64,000 nucleotides of DNA from Pseudonocardia cypriaca (GCF_006717045.1 NZ_VFPH01000001.1:1674001-1738000); one strand, 5' to 3'; positions 42,735 through 51,569 are shown, counted from the first letter of the stretch. Program-made: numbers and translations. The notes: generated by a model not told the origin, from the sequence alone.

Positions 42735-43421
42735 GTGCCGGACCGTCCCCACGTGCTGCTGTCGGCCGCGATGTCGGTGGACGGCCACATCGACGACAGC
42801 GGGCCGGAGCCCCTGCTGCTCTCCGACGCCGCCGACCTCGACCGGGTCGACGCGGTGCGGGCCGGCGTCGACGCGATCCTGGTCGGGGCCAGCACGCTGC
42901 GCCTGGACGACCCGCGGCTCCTCGTCCGGTCGGCCGAGCGGCGGGCTGCGCGCGTGGCAGCGGGCCGTGACCCGGACCCGGTCAAGGTCACGGTCACCGG
43001 CTCGGGAGACCTCGACCCCGCGGCGCGCTTCTTCACGACCGGGGACGGGCCCAAGATCGTCTACGCCGCCACGCCCGCGCTGGACGCGGCCAGGAAGGCG
43101 GTGGGCGCGGTCGCCGACGTCGTCGACGCGGGCGACCCGCTCGACCTGCACCGGCTGCTCGCCGACCTCGCAGGCCGCGGCGTCGCCCGCCTGATGGTGG
43201 AGGGCGGCACCGCGATGCACACGCTCTTCCTCACCGCGGGCGTCGCCGACGAGCTGCAGCTGGTCGTCGCACCGTTCTTCGTGGGGGACGCGCGGGCGCC
43301 GCGGTTCGTCGGCCCGGGTCGCTTCCCGCACGACACCGCGCACCGGATGCGCCTGGCCGAGGCGCGCCCCATCGGCGACCTCGTCCTCCTGCACTACCTC
43401 CTGGACCCCGCCGATGCCTGA
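42735..43421 (+). CDS. RibD C-terminal-type pyrimidine reductase
   Basis: 228 residues from a GTG after GGAAGG (an ATG at 42717 is possible). DHFR-like RibD_C fold: LSAAMSVDGHIDD, LVGASTLRLDDPRLLVR, and VARLMVEGGTAMHTLFL carry the NADPH and substrate sites. It would reduce the ribosyl side chain of a riboflavin precursor or an analogue. The following gene encodes the deaminase half, overlapping by 8 bp, so the bifunctional RibD appears as two separate proteins in reverse order. Confidence 0.88.
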   Translation: MPDRPHVLLSAAMSVDGHIDDSGPEPLLLSDAADLDRVDAVRAGVDAILVGASTLRLDDPRLLVRSAERRAARVAAGRDPDPVKVTVTGSGDLDPAARFFTTGDGPKIVYAATPALDAARKAVGAVADVVDAGDPLDLHRLLADLAGRGVARLMVEGGTAMHTLFLTAGVADELQLVVAPFFVGDARAPRFVGPGRFPHDTAHRMRLAEARPIGDLVLLHYLLDPADA

Positions 43422-43875
43422 CCAGCCGGTGCGCGACGACCGGGAGCTACTGACGCGGGCCGTGGAGCTCGCAGGGCGGTGCCCCCCGTCGGAGACGGCG
43501 TTCTCGGTGGGTGCGCTGGTCGTCGACGCGGCCGGCACGGTGCTCGCCGAGGGCTGGTCCCGCCGCCGCGACCCCCACGACCACGCGGAGGAGGGCGCGC
43601 TCGCGGACCTCGGGCCCGGCTGGCGGGCAGGCCCCGGCACCACGGTCTACAGCTCGCTCGAACCGTGCAGCGCCCGCGCCTCCCGGCCGCGGACGTGCAC
43701 CGACCTGATCCTGGCCGCCGGGGTGGACCGCGTGGTGTTCGCCTGGCGCGAGCCGGGCCTCTTCGTCGACGGGCGGGGCGCGGAGCTGCTGCGGGCCGCC
43801 GGCGTGGAGGTGGTGGAGCTGCCGGAGCTCGCGGCCGCCGCCCGCACGCCGAACGCCCACCTGCTGGATCGCTGA
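43414..43875 (+). CDS. RibD N-terminal-type zinc deaminase
   Basis: 153 residues. Cytidine/deoxycytidylate-deaminase-like zinc site: His-Ala-Glu in DHAEEGAL and Cys residues in EPCSARASRPRTC, the spaced Cys pair of riboflavin-type deaminases. It overlaps the reductase gene, so both halves are co-translated. Activity on the RibD pyrimidine is likely; a related modified-nucleobase pathway is possible because many actinomycetes have another RibD elsewhere. Confidence 0.88.
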   Translation: MPDQPVRDDRELLTRAVELAGRCPPSETAFSVGALVVDAAGTVLAEGWSRRRDPHDHAEEGALADLGPGWRAGPGTTVYSSLEPCSARASRPRTCTDLILAAGVDRVVFAWREPGLFVDGRGAELLRAAGVEVVELPELAAAARTPNAHLLDR

Positions 43876-43922
43876 CCGGCCGCCCAGCGGCCACCGGCGC
43901 GGGTGCCCCTGCGGGGCGTCGC

Positions 43923-43928
43923 TACCCT
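43923..43928 (+). promoter_or_regulatory. -10 box of a leaderless proS transcript
   Basis: TACCCT fits TANNNT and lies seven bases before the GTG of proS, with no ribosome site between. No clear -35 is visible. Confidence 0.4.
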
Positions 43929-43935
43929 TTCCCGG

Positions 43936-45687
43936 GTGCTGACCAGGATGTCGTCGTTGTTCCTGCGGACCCTGCGCGAGGACCCGGCCGACGCGGAGGT
44001 ACCGAGCCACAAGCTGCTCGTCCGCGCCGGCTACGTCCGTCGCGTCGCACCGGGGATCTACACCTGGCTGCCGCTGGGCCTCCGGGTGCTGCGCAACATC
44101 GAGCAGATCGTGCGCGAGGAGATGGACGCCATCGGCGCCCAGGAGATCCAGTTCCCCGCGCTGCTGCCGAAGGAGCCCTACGAGGCCACCGGGCGCTGGA
44201 CCGAGTACGGGCCCAACATCTTCCGGCTCAAGGACCGCCGGGGCGGGGACTACCTGCTCGGCCCCACCCACGAGGAGCTGTTCACGCTCGTGGTGAAGGG
44301 CGAGTACTCGTCCTACAAGGACTACCCGGTCATGCTGTACCAGGTCCAGACCAAGTACCGGGACGAGGCGCGGCCGCGCGCCGGCATCCTGCGCGGGCGC
44401 GAGTTCCTCATGAAGGACTCCTACTCCTTCGACCTCACCGACGAGGGTCTGTCCGAGTCCTACCAGCTGCACCGCGACGCCTACGTCCGGATCTTCGACC
44501 GGCTCGGCCTCGAGTACGTGGTCGTCAAGGCGACATCCGGGGCGATGGGCGGATCGGCGTCCGAGGAGTTCCTCGCGGTGGCGCCCACCGGTGAGGACAC
44601 CTACGTGCGCAGCCCCGGCGGGTACGCGGCGAACGTCGAGGCGGTCACCACGGCCGCGCCGCCCGCCCGGCCGATCGAGGGCCTGCCGCCCGCGCAGGCC
44701 CACCACACGCCGGACACCCCGACGATCGAGTCGCTCGTCGACTTCCTGAACGAGAAGGCAGGCCTCGGGCGGACCTTCACCGCCGCCGACACCCTGAAGA
44801 ACGTCCTGGTCAAGACCCGGCGGCCGGGATCGGACGAGTGGACGCTGCTCGGGATCGGCGTGCCGGGCGACCGCGAGGTGGACGTGAAGCGCCTCGAGGC
44901 GGCGCTCGACCCCGCCGAGGTCGCGCTGCTCGACGAGGCGGACTTCGCCTCGCACCCGTTCCTCGTGAAGGGCTACATCGGGCCGGCGGCGCTCGCCGCC
45001 AACGGGGTGCGCTACCTCGTGGACCCGCGGATCGTGCCCGGCACGGCGTGGGTCACCGGCGCCGACAAGCCCGACCACCACGTCGTCGACCTCGTCTGCG
45101 GCCGCGACTTCACCCCGGACGGCACGATCGAGGCCGCCGAGGTGCGCGAGGGCGACCCGGCGCCCGACGGCTCCGGCCCGCTGTCCGCGGCACGGGGCAT
45201 CGAGATCGGGCACGTCTTCCAGCTCGGCCGCAAGTACGCCGACGCCCTCCAGCTCGACGCGCTCGGCGCCGACGGCAAGCCGGTGCGCATCACGATGGGC
45301 TCGTACGGGATCGGCGTGTCCCGGCTGGTAGCCGTGATCGCCGAGCAGAGCCACGACGGGTCCGGGCTGATCTGGCCGCGGCACGTGGCTCCCGCGGACG
45401 TCCACGTCGTGATCGCCGGGAAGACCGACGAGATCGTCGCGGGCGCCGAGCGGCTCGCGGCCGACCTCGAGGCGGCGGGCGTCCGTGTTCTCCTCGACGA
45501 CCGCAAGGCGACACCGGGCGTCAAGTTCGCCGACGCCGAGCTGATCGGCGTACCGACGATCGTCGTGGTCGGACGGGGCCTCGCGAACGGCGTGGTCGAG
45601 GTGAAGGACCGCCGCAGCGGTGAACGGCAGGAGATCGCGGTCGAGTCCGCGGTCGCCCACCTCGCCCAGCTCACGAGCGCGCGCTGA
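43936..45687 (+). CDS. proS: Prolyl-tRNA synthetase
   Basis: 583 residues, matching bacterial-type ProRS. Class II motifs: motif 2 region RDEARPRAGILRGREFLMKDSYSF, with an editing (INS) domain at about 230-390 (SLVDFLNEKAGL, KNVLVKT), motif 3 GSYGIGVSRLVAVIAEQ, and an anticodon-binding domain at the end (DVHVVIAGKTDEIVAGAERL). GTG 43936 is preferred to the upstream ATG because it directly opens the conserved MSSLFLRTLRE. Charges tRNA-Pro and edits Ala-tRNA-Pro. Confidence 0.96.
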   Translation: MLTRMSSLFLRTLREDPADAEVPSHKLLVRAGYVRRVAPGIYTWLPLGLRVLRNIEQIVREEMDAIGAQEIQFPALLPKEPYEATGRWTEYGPNIFRLKDRRGGDYLLGPTHEELFTLVVKGEYSSYKDYPVMLYQVQTKYRDEARPRAGILRGREFLMKDSYSFDLTDEGLSESYQLHRDAYVRIFDRLGLEYVVVKATSGAMGGSASEEFLAVAPTGEDTYVRSPGGYAANVEAVTTAAPPARPIEGLPPAQAHHTPDTPTIESLVDFLNEKAGLGRTFTAADTLKNVLVKTRRPGSDEWTLLGIGVPGDREVDVKRLEAALDPAEVALLDEADFASHPFLVKGYIGPAALAANGVRYLVDPRIVPGTAWVTGADKPDHHVVDLVCGRDFTPDGTIEAAEVREGDPAPDGSGPLSAARGIEIGHVFQLGRKYADALQLDALGADGKPVRITMGSYGIGVSRLVAVIAEQSHDGSGLIWPRHVAPADVHVVIAGKTDEIVAGAERLAADLEAAGVRVLLDDRKATPGVKFADAELIGVPTIVVVGRGLANGVVEVKDRRSGERQEIAVESAVAHLAQLTSAR

Positions 45688-45959
45688 CCTGCACCCGCTG
45701 AGCGGCGACCGGTCTGGTCGGGTGTCACCCGTTCGTGGTCGACTGAGCGCGTGCAACGGTGGGGTGAGCTCGGTTACGCACCGGGCTCGCTCCATCACCA
45801 CCTGCAACGATGGTGGTGCGGCGGCGACCTTGGTTCACGTGCCCCGTACCGTTCCCGTCATCCATCAGCAGTAATGCACGACCGTGACCGTCACCTGGCC
45901 GGTGGCGGGCTGGCCGTAGCGCCGGTCCCCATATGGCCCCCGCGGGGGAGGTAGACCCA
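45688..45959 (+). other. Intergenic region before the FHA gene
   Basis: 272 bp with no convincing gene. It contains TGCAACGGTGG and TGCAACGATGG as near-direct repeats about 50 bp apart, the second inside a hairpin (CACCACC, nine-base loop, GGTGGTG). Probably the promoter and leader of the FHA-pseudokinase unit; no clear -10 was picked. Confidence 0.4.
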
Positions 45960-48074
45960 GTGGACTTCGACGCGCTGCGCGCCGCAGTCGTGCCCGGTGC
46001 CGGTGTGGTGGGCCGCTGGCCAGGAGTGGTCTGCGTGGCCGAGTGCGCCGATCGCAACGTGCTGCGCAAGCTCATCGACGTGTGCGCCTCCGCGGCCGGG
46101 CACGAGCCCGGCCGGGCATTGGCACGCAAGCTCGCGATGTGGCTCGGCGGTCCAGACGCACCCGGCGACGGCCTGCGGTTCGGCACCGTCGCCGTCACCG
46201 GCGGGGAGGCGCGCGCCGGCGGCGGCCAGCGGGGCGAGCAGTGGGCGGTGTTCCTGTACGGCCCGGTCGGTCTGGTCGTGCCCGACCGGCAGGTGGCGCT
46301 CTCCGGCGCCCAGTCCGTGGCATGGACCGACCGGCTGCTCCCGCGTCCCGACGCCCCGGTCGTGCTGGCCCTTGAAGGCGGCCCGATCCCGCCCGGCCTC
46401 GTCGACGGGGTGCACGACCTGCGCGCCGGGGTCGTGCCCGGCGCAGGTGCCGTCCTCGTGCCGGGCGGCGACCAGGGTTCCGTCGACGTCGGCGACGAGG
46501 CGGCCCGCAGCCGCCAGGCCGAGTCGCGGTGGCTCGAGGTGGGTGGTGCGGAGCGCCAGTGGGCCCAGGAAGCCGCGCCCACCGCCTCCGGTGAAGGGCT
46601 CTACCCCGGCGACAGCACGGGCAACGGCCTGCCGTCGCGCAGCCTCGGCCCCCTCGAGAGCTTCCACCCCGGCGACCCGGGTGGCGCCGGAGCAGACCGG
46701 TCCCCGGGCCGCGCCCACCTGCGCCCGGTGCCGTCCGGCTCGAACGGCGTCGCCCACCGCGGCTGGGTGCCGCGGCGCGGCTCGGTGAGCGACCTCGGCC
46801 GCGTCCCCGACACCGACCACGGCCCGGCCGCAGCGCCGCGCGAGGACGAGTCCGTCGGTGCCGAGCGCCCCGAAGAGCTCCGCGAGCCCGAGGCCGAGAA
46901 GACGTCCGACAACGGACGCAACGGCACACGCAACGGTGGCGGCGTCCTCAACGGCGCCCCCTACGAGAACGGCGCCCCCTACGAGAACGGCGGTCCGTAC
47001 GACGCCCCCGCTCCGTACGACAAGGGTGCTCCGTACGAGAAGGGCGCTCCGTACGACAACGGCGCGGCCTACGACCTGCTCGGCGCGCCGGAGGCACCCG
47101 CGCGGGAGGGGGAGCGCAGCCCGTGGAGCGACGCCCGCGAGCGGGACGGGGGGCGGCCGGATCGGATCGAGGGCTGGTTCGCCGCCCCTGAAGGCGGCGG
47201 CACGGAGACCGGCATGAACGCGATCGGGCCGTCCGACCGGCGCCGCCGCCGGCACCGACTGCCCGACGAGGACGCGCCGCCCGCCGAGAGCTCGGCCGCG
47301 AGCGGCGAGCGAGAGGCGCCCGCACCCGAACGCGGCGAGACCGTCGACGAGCGCGGCTCCGACGACTTCGCGCCCGCCGGCCTCGGGGCCGACCCGGCCG
47401 CCTTCGGCTCGGGATCGGTGGACGAGACCCGGATCGGGTCGATCCCTCCCATCGCCGCCAAGCCGGCCGGCCCGAAGGGGGACGGCGAGTCCCTCGACGG
47501 GTCCGGCGACGGCACCCCACGCCTGGGCGTCCCGGCCCAGGAGGCCCCGCAGGCCCATCCGCTCGCAGACCCGGAGCCGGCCCCGGAGGGCGAGGCACCG
47601 CGCACCACGGCGCTGCGGTCCGAACGGATCCTCGGCGCCGCGCCCGACGGGCAGGAACACGAGGACCAGCCGCCCACCGGCGCGTTGGCGGTCGACCGGC
47701 CGGAGGAGCCCGCCCCGCGACCGCCCGTCGGTCTGATCGTGTTCGACGACGGTGCCACCTACACCGTCGACGCCGAGTACCTGATGGGCCGGATGCCGGA
47801 GGCCGACCCCCGGGTCGCGGCCGGCACCGTGCGCTCGCTCGCCCTCGAGGACTCCTCGGGGGCGGTGTCGCGCGTCCACGCGCAGATCGTCGTGAACGGG
47901 TGGGAGGCTCTGCTCGTCGACGTCGGCTCCCGCAACGGCACGTTCGTCTCGCCGCCGGGGGAGCAGGGCTGGACGCAGCTGCCCGCCGGGGAGACCCACC
48001 GCCTGGTTCCGGGCACCCGGGTGCGGATCGGGGGTCGCAGCTTCCAGTTCGAGGCGCCGTCCGGCACTCGCTAG
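45960..48074 (+). CDS. FHA-domain protein with long disordered linker
   Basis: 704 residues from a GTG preceded by GGGGAGGT (ATG 45933 is less likely). The N-terminal ~190 residues form an uncharacterised globular domain (VVCVAECADRNVLRKLIDV, QWAVFLYGPVGLVVPDRQ). Residues ~190-580 are acidic, Pro/Gly-rich and disordered, with a PY(E/D)NGA-type hexapeptide repeat near 331-372. An FHA domain occupies ~590-704 (YLMGRMPEAD, SRVHAQIVVNG, DVGSRNGTFVSPPG), with the phosphothreonine-binding Arg, Ser and Asn. Next gene is a pseudokinase, so the pair may form a phospho-signal scaffold. Confidence 0.85.
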   Translation: MDFDALRAAVVPGAGVVGRWPGVVCVAECADRNVLRKLIDVCASAAGHEPGRALARKLAMWLGGPDAPGDGLRFGTVAVTGGEARAGGGQRGEQWAVFLYGPVGLVVPDRQVALSGAQSVAWTDRLLPRPDAPVVLALEGGPIPPGLVDGVHDLRAGVVPGAGAVLVPGGDQGSVDVGDEAARSRQAESRWLEVGGAERQWAQEAAPTASGEGLYPGDSTGNGLPSRSLGPLESFHPGDPGGAGADRSPGRAHLRPVPSGSNGVAHRGWVPRRGSVSDLGRVPDTDHGPAAAPREDESVGAERPEELREPEAEKTSDNGRNGTRNGGGVLNGAPYENGAPYENGGPYDAPAPYDKGAPYEKGAPYDNGAAYDLLGAPEAPAREGERSPWSDARERDGGRPDRIEGWFAAPEGGGTETGMNAIGPSDRRRRRHRLPDEDAPPAESSAASGEREAPAPERGETVDERGSDDFAPAGLGADPAAFGSGSVDETRIGSIPPIAAKPAGPKGDGESLDGSGDGTPRLGVPAQEAPQAHPLADPEPAPEGEAPRTTALRSERILGAAPDGQEHEDQPPTGALAVDRPEEPAPRPPVGLIVFDDGATYTVDAEYLMGRMPEADPRVAAGTVRSLALEDSSGAVSRVHAQIVVNGWEALLVDVGSRNGTFVSPPGEQGWTQLPAGETHRLVPGTRVRIGGRSFQFEAPSGTR
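46950..47072 (+). repeat. Hexapeptide-encoding repeat in the FHA protein linker
   Basis: Seven imperfect 18-nt-scale units (GGCGCCCCCTACGAGAAC and variants) encode GAPYEN/GAPYDN motifs. Codons are near-identical in adjacent units, indicating recent expansion. Confidence 0.75.
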
Positions 48075-48093
48075 GCCGAGGAGGACGCCCGGA

Positions 48094-48927
48094 TTGGACC
48101 CCAGCACGACGCTGGCTCCCGCGTCGATCGTCGAGTACGAGGTCCTTAGCCTGCTGGGTGAGGGGCCGCACGCGCGCTGCTACCTCACGCGGCCGCCTGC
48201 CCACCTCGGCGACGGCGTCGTCGTGAAGGTGTTCACCGAGCTCGTCACCGAGCCGGCGTTCGACCGGGCGGTGCGGGAGCTGCGGGCGGCGGCGGCCGTG
48301 CGGTCGCCGCGCCTCGTGCGGGTGTTCGACGCCGTGCTCGGGGAGAACTTCGCGTACGCGATGGAGTACCTCCCGCTCGGCTCGCTCGCCGAGCCGGCCT
48401 TCCCGCCGTCCAGGGCGGAGATCCTCACGGCCCTCGAAGACGCCGCCCGGGGAGTGCACGAGCTGCACGAGGCCGGGATCGTCCACGGGGGGATCCACCC
48501 CGGCAACGTCCTGCTCGCCGAGGAGGCGGACGGCACGCTCGGCGGGCGCCTGGCCGAGCCGGGGCTGTCGCGCGTGCTCATGCCCGGGGCGGTCGTGCCG
48601 GGCGCGGGCCGCGGCGGTGTGCTGGAGTTCCGCGACCCCGACCTGCTGAGCGGGGCGAGCCCGTCGCGGCGCACCGAGGTGTGGGCGCTCGGAGCCACGA
48701 TCCACCGCGCGCTGTCCGGCACGGGGCTCTACGGGGAGCTGCCCGGGCACCCGCTCGGCGCGATCCGCGAGCTGCACTCGACCAACCCGCAGGTGCACCC
48801 CGCCCTCGCACCGGACGAGGCGGCGCTGGTGCGCGACTGCACCGCCGATGGCCCGGACCGGCTCCGCACCGCCGCCGAGGTGGCCGACCGCCTCGCCACC
48901 CTCCGAGCTCCGCGAGTCGCGCTCTGA
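48094..48927 (+). CDS. Serine/threonine protein pseudokinase
   Basis: 277 residues from a TTG after GAGGAGG. The kinase fold is evident (glycine loop LLGEGPHARCY, Lys45 in VVVKVF, ALEDAARGVHELHEAGIVH), but the catalytic loop reads HGGIHPGN where active kinases have HRDxKPxN, so the catalytic Asp and Lys are lost while Asn138 stays. DFG is replaced by EPG near 155-157. It therefore probably binds nucleotide or partners without phosphoryl transfer. 19 bp downstream of the FHA gene, likely same transcript. Confidence 0.88.
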   Translation: MDPSTTLAPASIVEYEVLSLLGEGPHARCYLTRPPAHLGDGVVVKVFTELVTEPAFDRAVRELRAAAAVRSPRLVRVFDAVLGENFAYAMEYLPLGSLAEPAFPPSRAEILTALEDAARGVHELHEAGIVHGGIHPGNVLLAEEADGTLGGRLAEPGLSRVLMPGAVVPGAGRGGVLEFRDPDLLSGASPSRRTEVWALGATIHRALSGTGLYGELPGHPLGAIRELHSTNPQVHPALAPDEAALVRDCTADGPDRLRTAAEVADRLATLRAPRVAL

Positions 48928-48942
48928 GCGTGCGCGAGTCGC

Positions 48943-49353
48943 TCAGCCGGGGAGGTAGGACAGGCGGACGGAGCGGACGGGGTTGTCGCCGTTCGTGTCG
49001 ACCAGGCAGACCGACTGCCACGTGCCCAGCGCCGTGCTCCCGTCCAGCACCGGCACGGACATCGACGGCGCGATCAGCGCGGGCAGCACGTGGTCGCGCC
49101 CGTGGCCCGCACTGCCGTGCCGGTGCGTCCAGCGGTCGTCGGCGGGGAGCAGGTCGCGCAGGGCGGCGAGCAGGTCGGTGTCGCTCCCGGCGCCGGTCTC
49201 GATCACGGCGAGTCCTGCGGTCGCGTGCGGGACCCAGACGTTGAGCAGGCCGTCGCGGGCACCGGCGGAGCGCAGGAACGCGGCGATCTCGTCGGTGAGG
49301 TCGACGACGGCCTCGCGGCCGCCGGTCCGGATCTCGATCAGCTGGCTGTCCAC
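48943..49353 (-). CDS. YjbQ/UPF0047 family protein
   Basis: 136 residues from a GTG. The family signature is complete: LLNVWVPHATAGLAVIETG, WTHRHGSAGHGRDHVLPALI, then LGTWQSVCLVDTNGD. Members have a jelly-roll-like fold with conserved His residues and reported thiamine-phosphate-synthase side activity; the physiological role is unsettled. Divergent from the aminotransferase-fold gene with 18 bp between starts. Confidence 0.9.
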   Translation of the reverse strand: MDSQLIEIRTGGREAVVDLTDEIAAFLRSAGARDGLLNVWVPHATAGLAVIETGAGSDTDLLAALRDLLPADDRWTHRHGSAGHGRDHVLPALIAPSMSVPVLDGSTALGTWQSVCLVDTNGDNPVRSVRLSYLPG

Positions 49354-49371
49354 GGCCGTAGTGTCCCCCGT

Positions 49372-50397
49372 GTGCGTGTTGCATTCGGCGAGGAGTTCGA
49401 CGTTCCGGACGGATACCTCAACACCGCGAGCATCGGCATCCCGTCGGTCGCCGCCGGCGAGGCCGTGGCCGGCGCGATCGCGGGGTGGCGGGCGGGCGCA
49501 GGCCGGGCCGGTGCGTTCGACGAGCCGGTGGCGCGGGCCAGGGCGGGGTTCGCCGATCTGGTCGGGGTCGGCGTCGACCGGGTGGCGATCGGATCGGCGG
49601 TGTCCGCGCTCGTCGGGTTGGTGGCGGCCGCCGTGCCCGACCACGCGCGGGTGCTCGTGGCGGGCGGCGAGTTCACGAGCGTGACGTGGCCGTTCGCGGC
49701 GCAGGCGGGGCGCGGTGTCGAGGTCACCGAGGTCGACCTCGGGCAGGTGGGTCAGCGGGCGGGGGACTTCGACCTCGTCGCGGTGAGCACGGTCCAGTCC
49801 GCGGACGGCCGGCTCGTCGACCTGGACGCCCTGCGCGCGGCGCGCGCCTCCGGCACCCGCGTCGTGCTCGACGCCACGCAGTCGCTCGGCTGGCTCGACG
49901 CCGACCTGTCCTGGGCCGACGCGGTGGTGGCGGCGGGCTACAAGTGGCTGCTCAGCCCGCGGGGGGTGGCCTGGATGGCGATCCGCCCCGAGCTGGCCGC
50001 CGTCCCGGCCGCCGCCGGGTGGTACGCGAGCGCGGACCGCTGGGCGGACGTCTACGGCCTGCCGATGACCCTGGCGCCGGACGCGCGTGCGCTCGACACC
50101 TCGCCCGCCTGGTACTGCCACGTCGGTGCGGCCGCGGCACTGCCCTGGCTGGCCGGTCTCGACCGGGCAGCGGTGCACGCCCACTGCGTGGGTCTCGCCG
50201 ACACCTTCCGCGCCGGGTCGGGGATGGAGCCGGCCGGCTCGGCGATCGTGTCCGTGCGCCGGGAGGGCGCAGGCGAGCGGCTGGCCGCCGCAGGCGTCGT
50301 GAGCGCGGCCAGGGCCGGCGGTGCCCGGCTCGCGTTCCACCTCTACAACACCGAGGACGACGTCGCCCGCGCCCTCGACGCCCTCACGGCTCGATGA
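49372..50397 (+). CDS. Class V aminotransferase-fold PLP enzyme
   Basis: 341 residues. Fold type I, class V pattern: GYLNTASIGIPS near the start, VVLDATQSLGWLDADL carrying the PLP-binding Asp, and the Schiff-base Lys in AAGYKWLLSPRG. Related to cysteine desulfurase/kynureninase-like enzymes; substrate not assigned. Shorter than classical cysteine desulfurases and lacks an obvious active-site Cys loop, so SufS-type activity is unlikely. Its 3' end overlaps the convergent SnoaL-like gene by 14 bp. Confidence 0.85.
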   Translation: MRVAFGEEFDVPDGYLNTASIGIPSVAAGEAVAGAIAGWRAGAGRAGAFDEPVARARAGFADLVGVGVDRVAIGSAVSALVGLVAAAVPDHARVLVAGGEFTSVTWPFAAQAGRGVEVTEVDLGQVGQRAGDFDLVAVSTVQSADGRLVDLDALRAARASGTRVVLDATQSLGWLDADLSWADAVVAAGYKWLLSPRGVAWMAIRPELAAVPAAAGWYASADRWADVYGLPMTLAPDARALDTSPAWYCHVGAAAALPWLAGLDRAAVHAHCVGLADTFRAGSGMEPAGSAIVSVRREGAGERLAAAGVVSAARAGGARLAFHLYNTEDDVARALDALTAR

Positions 50398-50722
50398 CGA
50401 GCTGCGCGATCCGCCCGTCCCGGAGGGTGAACCGGAAGCGGAGGTCGACCACACCGCCGGGGAAGTCACCCTCGAGGTGGTGGACGGCCTCGTAGCGGCC
50501 GTCGTCGAGCCGCCGGGAGCCGACGAGCTCAGTGGTGTACGTGTACTCGCTCGCTGCTCGCCCCAGCCAGACGCGGATCTGGTCGGGTCCGCGGTGGGTG
50601 TGCCCGTCGTCCACGACCACGGCGTCCTCGGTGAGGCAGCGGAGGGCGGCGTCGGCGTCGTGGGCGCGGTGGGCGGCGAGGTAGGTGGGGATCGGTTCCG
50701 GGAGTTCGTTCACGATGTCCAC
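50384..50722 (-). CDS. SnoaL/NTF2-like protein
   Basis: 112 residues from GTG 50722; an ATG at 50770 lies in the divergent MerR gene and is less likely. NTF2-like cone fold: PIPTYLAAHRAHDADAALRC, DAVVVDDGHTHRGPDQIRVW, DFPGGVVDLRFRFTLRDGRI. Such proteins are hydratases, isomerases or binding modules; none can be picked here. Divergent from the MerR regulator, so it may be its target. Confidence 0.8.
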   Translation of the reverse strand: MDIVNELPEPIPTYLAAHRAHDADAALRCLTEDAVVVDDGHTHRGPDQIRVWLGRAASEYTYTTELVGSRRLDDGRYEAVHHLEGDFPGGVVDLRFRFTLRDGRIAQLVIEP

Positions 50723-50729
50723 CGTGAGG

Positions 50730-50744
50730 TCTCCCCCGAGGAGA
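50730..50744. promoter_or_regulatory. Candidate MerR operator
   Basis: TCTCC-CCCGA-GGAGA, an inverted repeat in the 28-bp gap between divergent SnoaL-like and MerR starts. Position suits MerR control of both genes; arms are short. Confidence 0.35.
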
Positions 50745-50750
50745 GGGTCA

Positions 50751-51563
50751 ATGGGACGCGGTCTGAGCATCGGCGAGTTCGCGCGCCTGACGCGCCTGTC
50801 CGTTCGGACGCTGCGCCGCTACCACGAGGGTGGCCTGCTCGAACCGGCGTCGGTCGATCCGGCCAGCGGCTACCGCTACTACACCGGTGAGCAGATCCCG
50901 GTGGCACAGGTGATCCACCGGCTCCGCGAGCTGGACGTGCCGCTCGCCGACGTGCGGCGGATCCTCGGGGCGGACGATCCCGGGGTTCGCGCCGAGCTGC
51001 TCGCCGGGCACCTGCGGCGGGTGGAGGCCGAGCTGGAGCGCAGGCGCGCGGCAGCCGTCTCCTTGCGTCGGCTGCTCGCGCCGGACACCGAGCAGCTCGA
51101 CGTGCGGCTGCGCGCCGTCCGCCCCCGCACCGTCGCCGCGATCACGGAGACCGTCCGGCTCGACGACGTGCTGGAGTGGTACGCCGACGCGATGTCCGAG
51201 CTGGACGCGGCCGTCGCGGGGAGCGAGCCGCTCGGCCCACCGGGAGGGCGCTACGACGACGCGCTGTTCACGGAGGGCGAGGGCGACGTGCTCGTGCACC
51301 GGCCGGTCGCCGACCCGCCGACCCGCGGCCGCGTCGCCCCGGTCGTCCTGCCCGCGGTCGAGCTCGCCGTCACCGTCCACCGCGGACCGCACGACGACAT
51401 CGAGGTCACCTACGGCCGGCTGGGCGCGTGGGTGGTCGACCACGCGCTGGCGGTCGACGGCCCGGTAGAGGAGACCTACCTCGTCGGGCCCCGCGACGAT
51501 CCCGACCCGGCCGCGTGGCGCACCGAGATCGGCCGTCCGGTGTTCCGCGTGTCCGATGCGTGA
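50751..51563 (+). CDS. MerR-family regulator with GyrI-like effector domain
   Basis: 270 residues. The MerR HTH (SIGEFARLTRLSVRTLRRYH, ASGYRYYTGEQIPVAQVIHR) is followed by a coiled linker (AELLAGHLRRVEAELERRR) and a GyrI-like ligand domain at about 125-270, as in BmrR/TipA-type multidrug sensors. ATG 50751 follows GAGAGGG. Likely senses a small hydrophobic or cationic compound. Confidence 0.9.
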   Translation: MGRGLSIGEFARLTRLSVRTLRRYHEGGLLEPASVDPASGYRYYTGEQIPVAQVIHRLRELDVPLADVRRILGADDPGVRAELLAGHLRRVEAELERRRAAAVSLRRLLAPDTEQLDVRLRAVRPRTVAAITETVRLDDVLEWYADAMSELDAAVAGSEPLGPPGGRYDDALFTEGEGDVLVHRPVADPPTRGRVAPVVLPAVELAVTVHRGPHDDIEVTYGRLGAWVVDHALAVDGPVEETYLVGPRDDPDPAAWRTEIGRPVFRVSDA

Positions 51564-51569
51564 GACCGG

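Noticed and set aside
45891..48107. Long minus-strand open frame over the FHA gene
   Set aside because: Shadow frame from third-position GC bias; the plus-strand frame contains the FHA motifs and a proper ribosome site.
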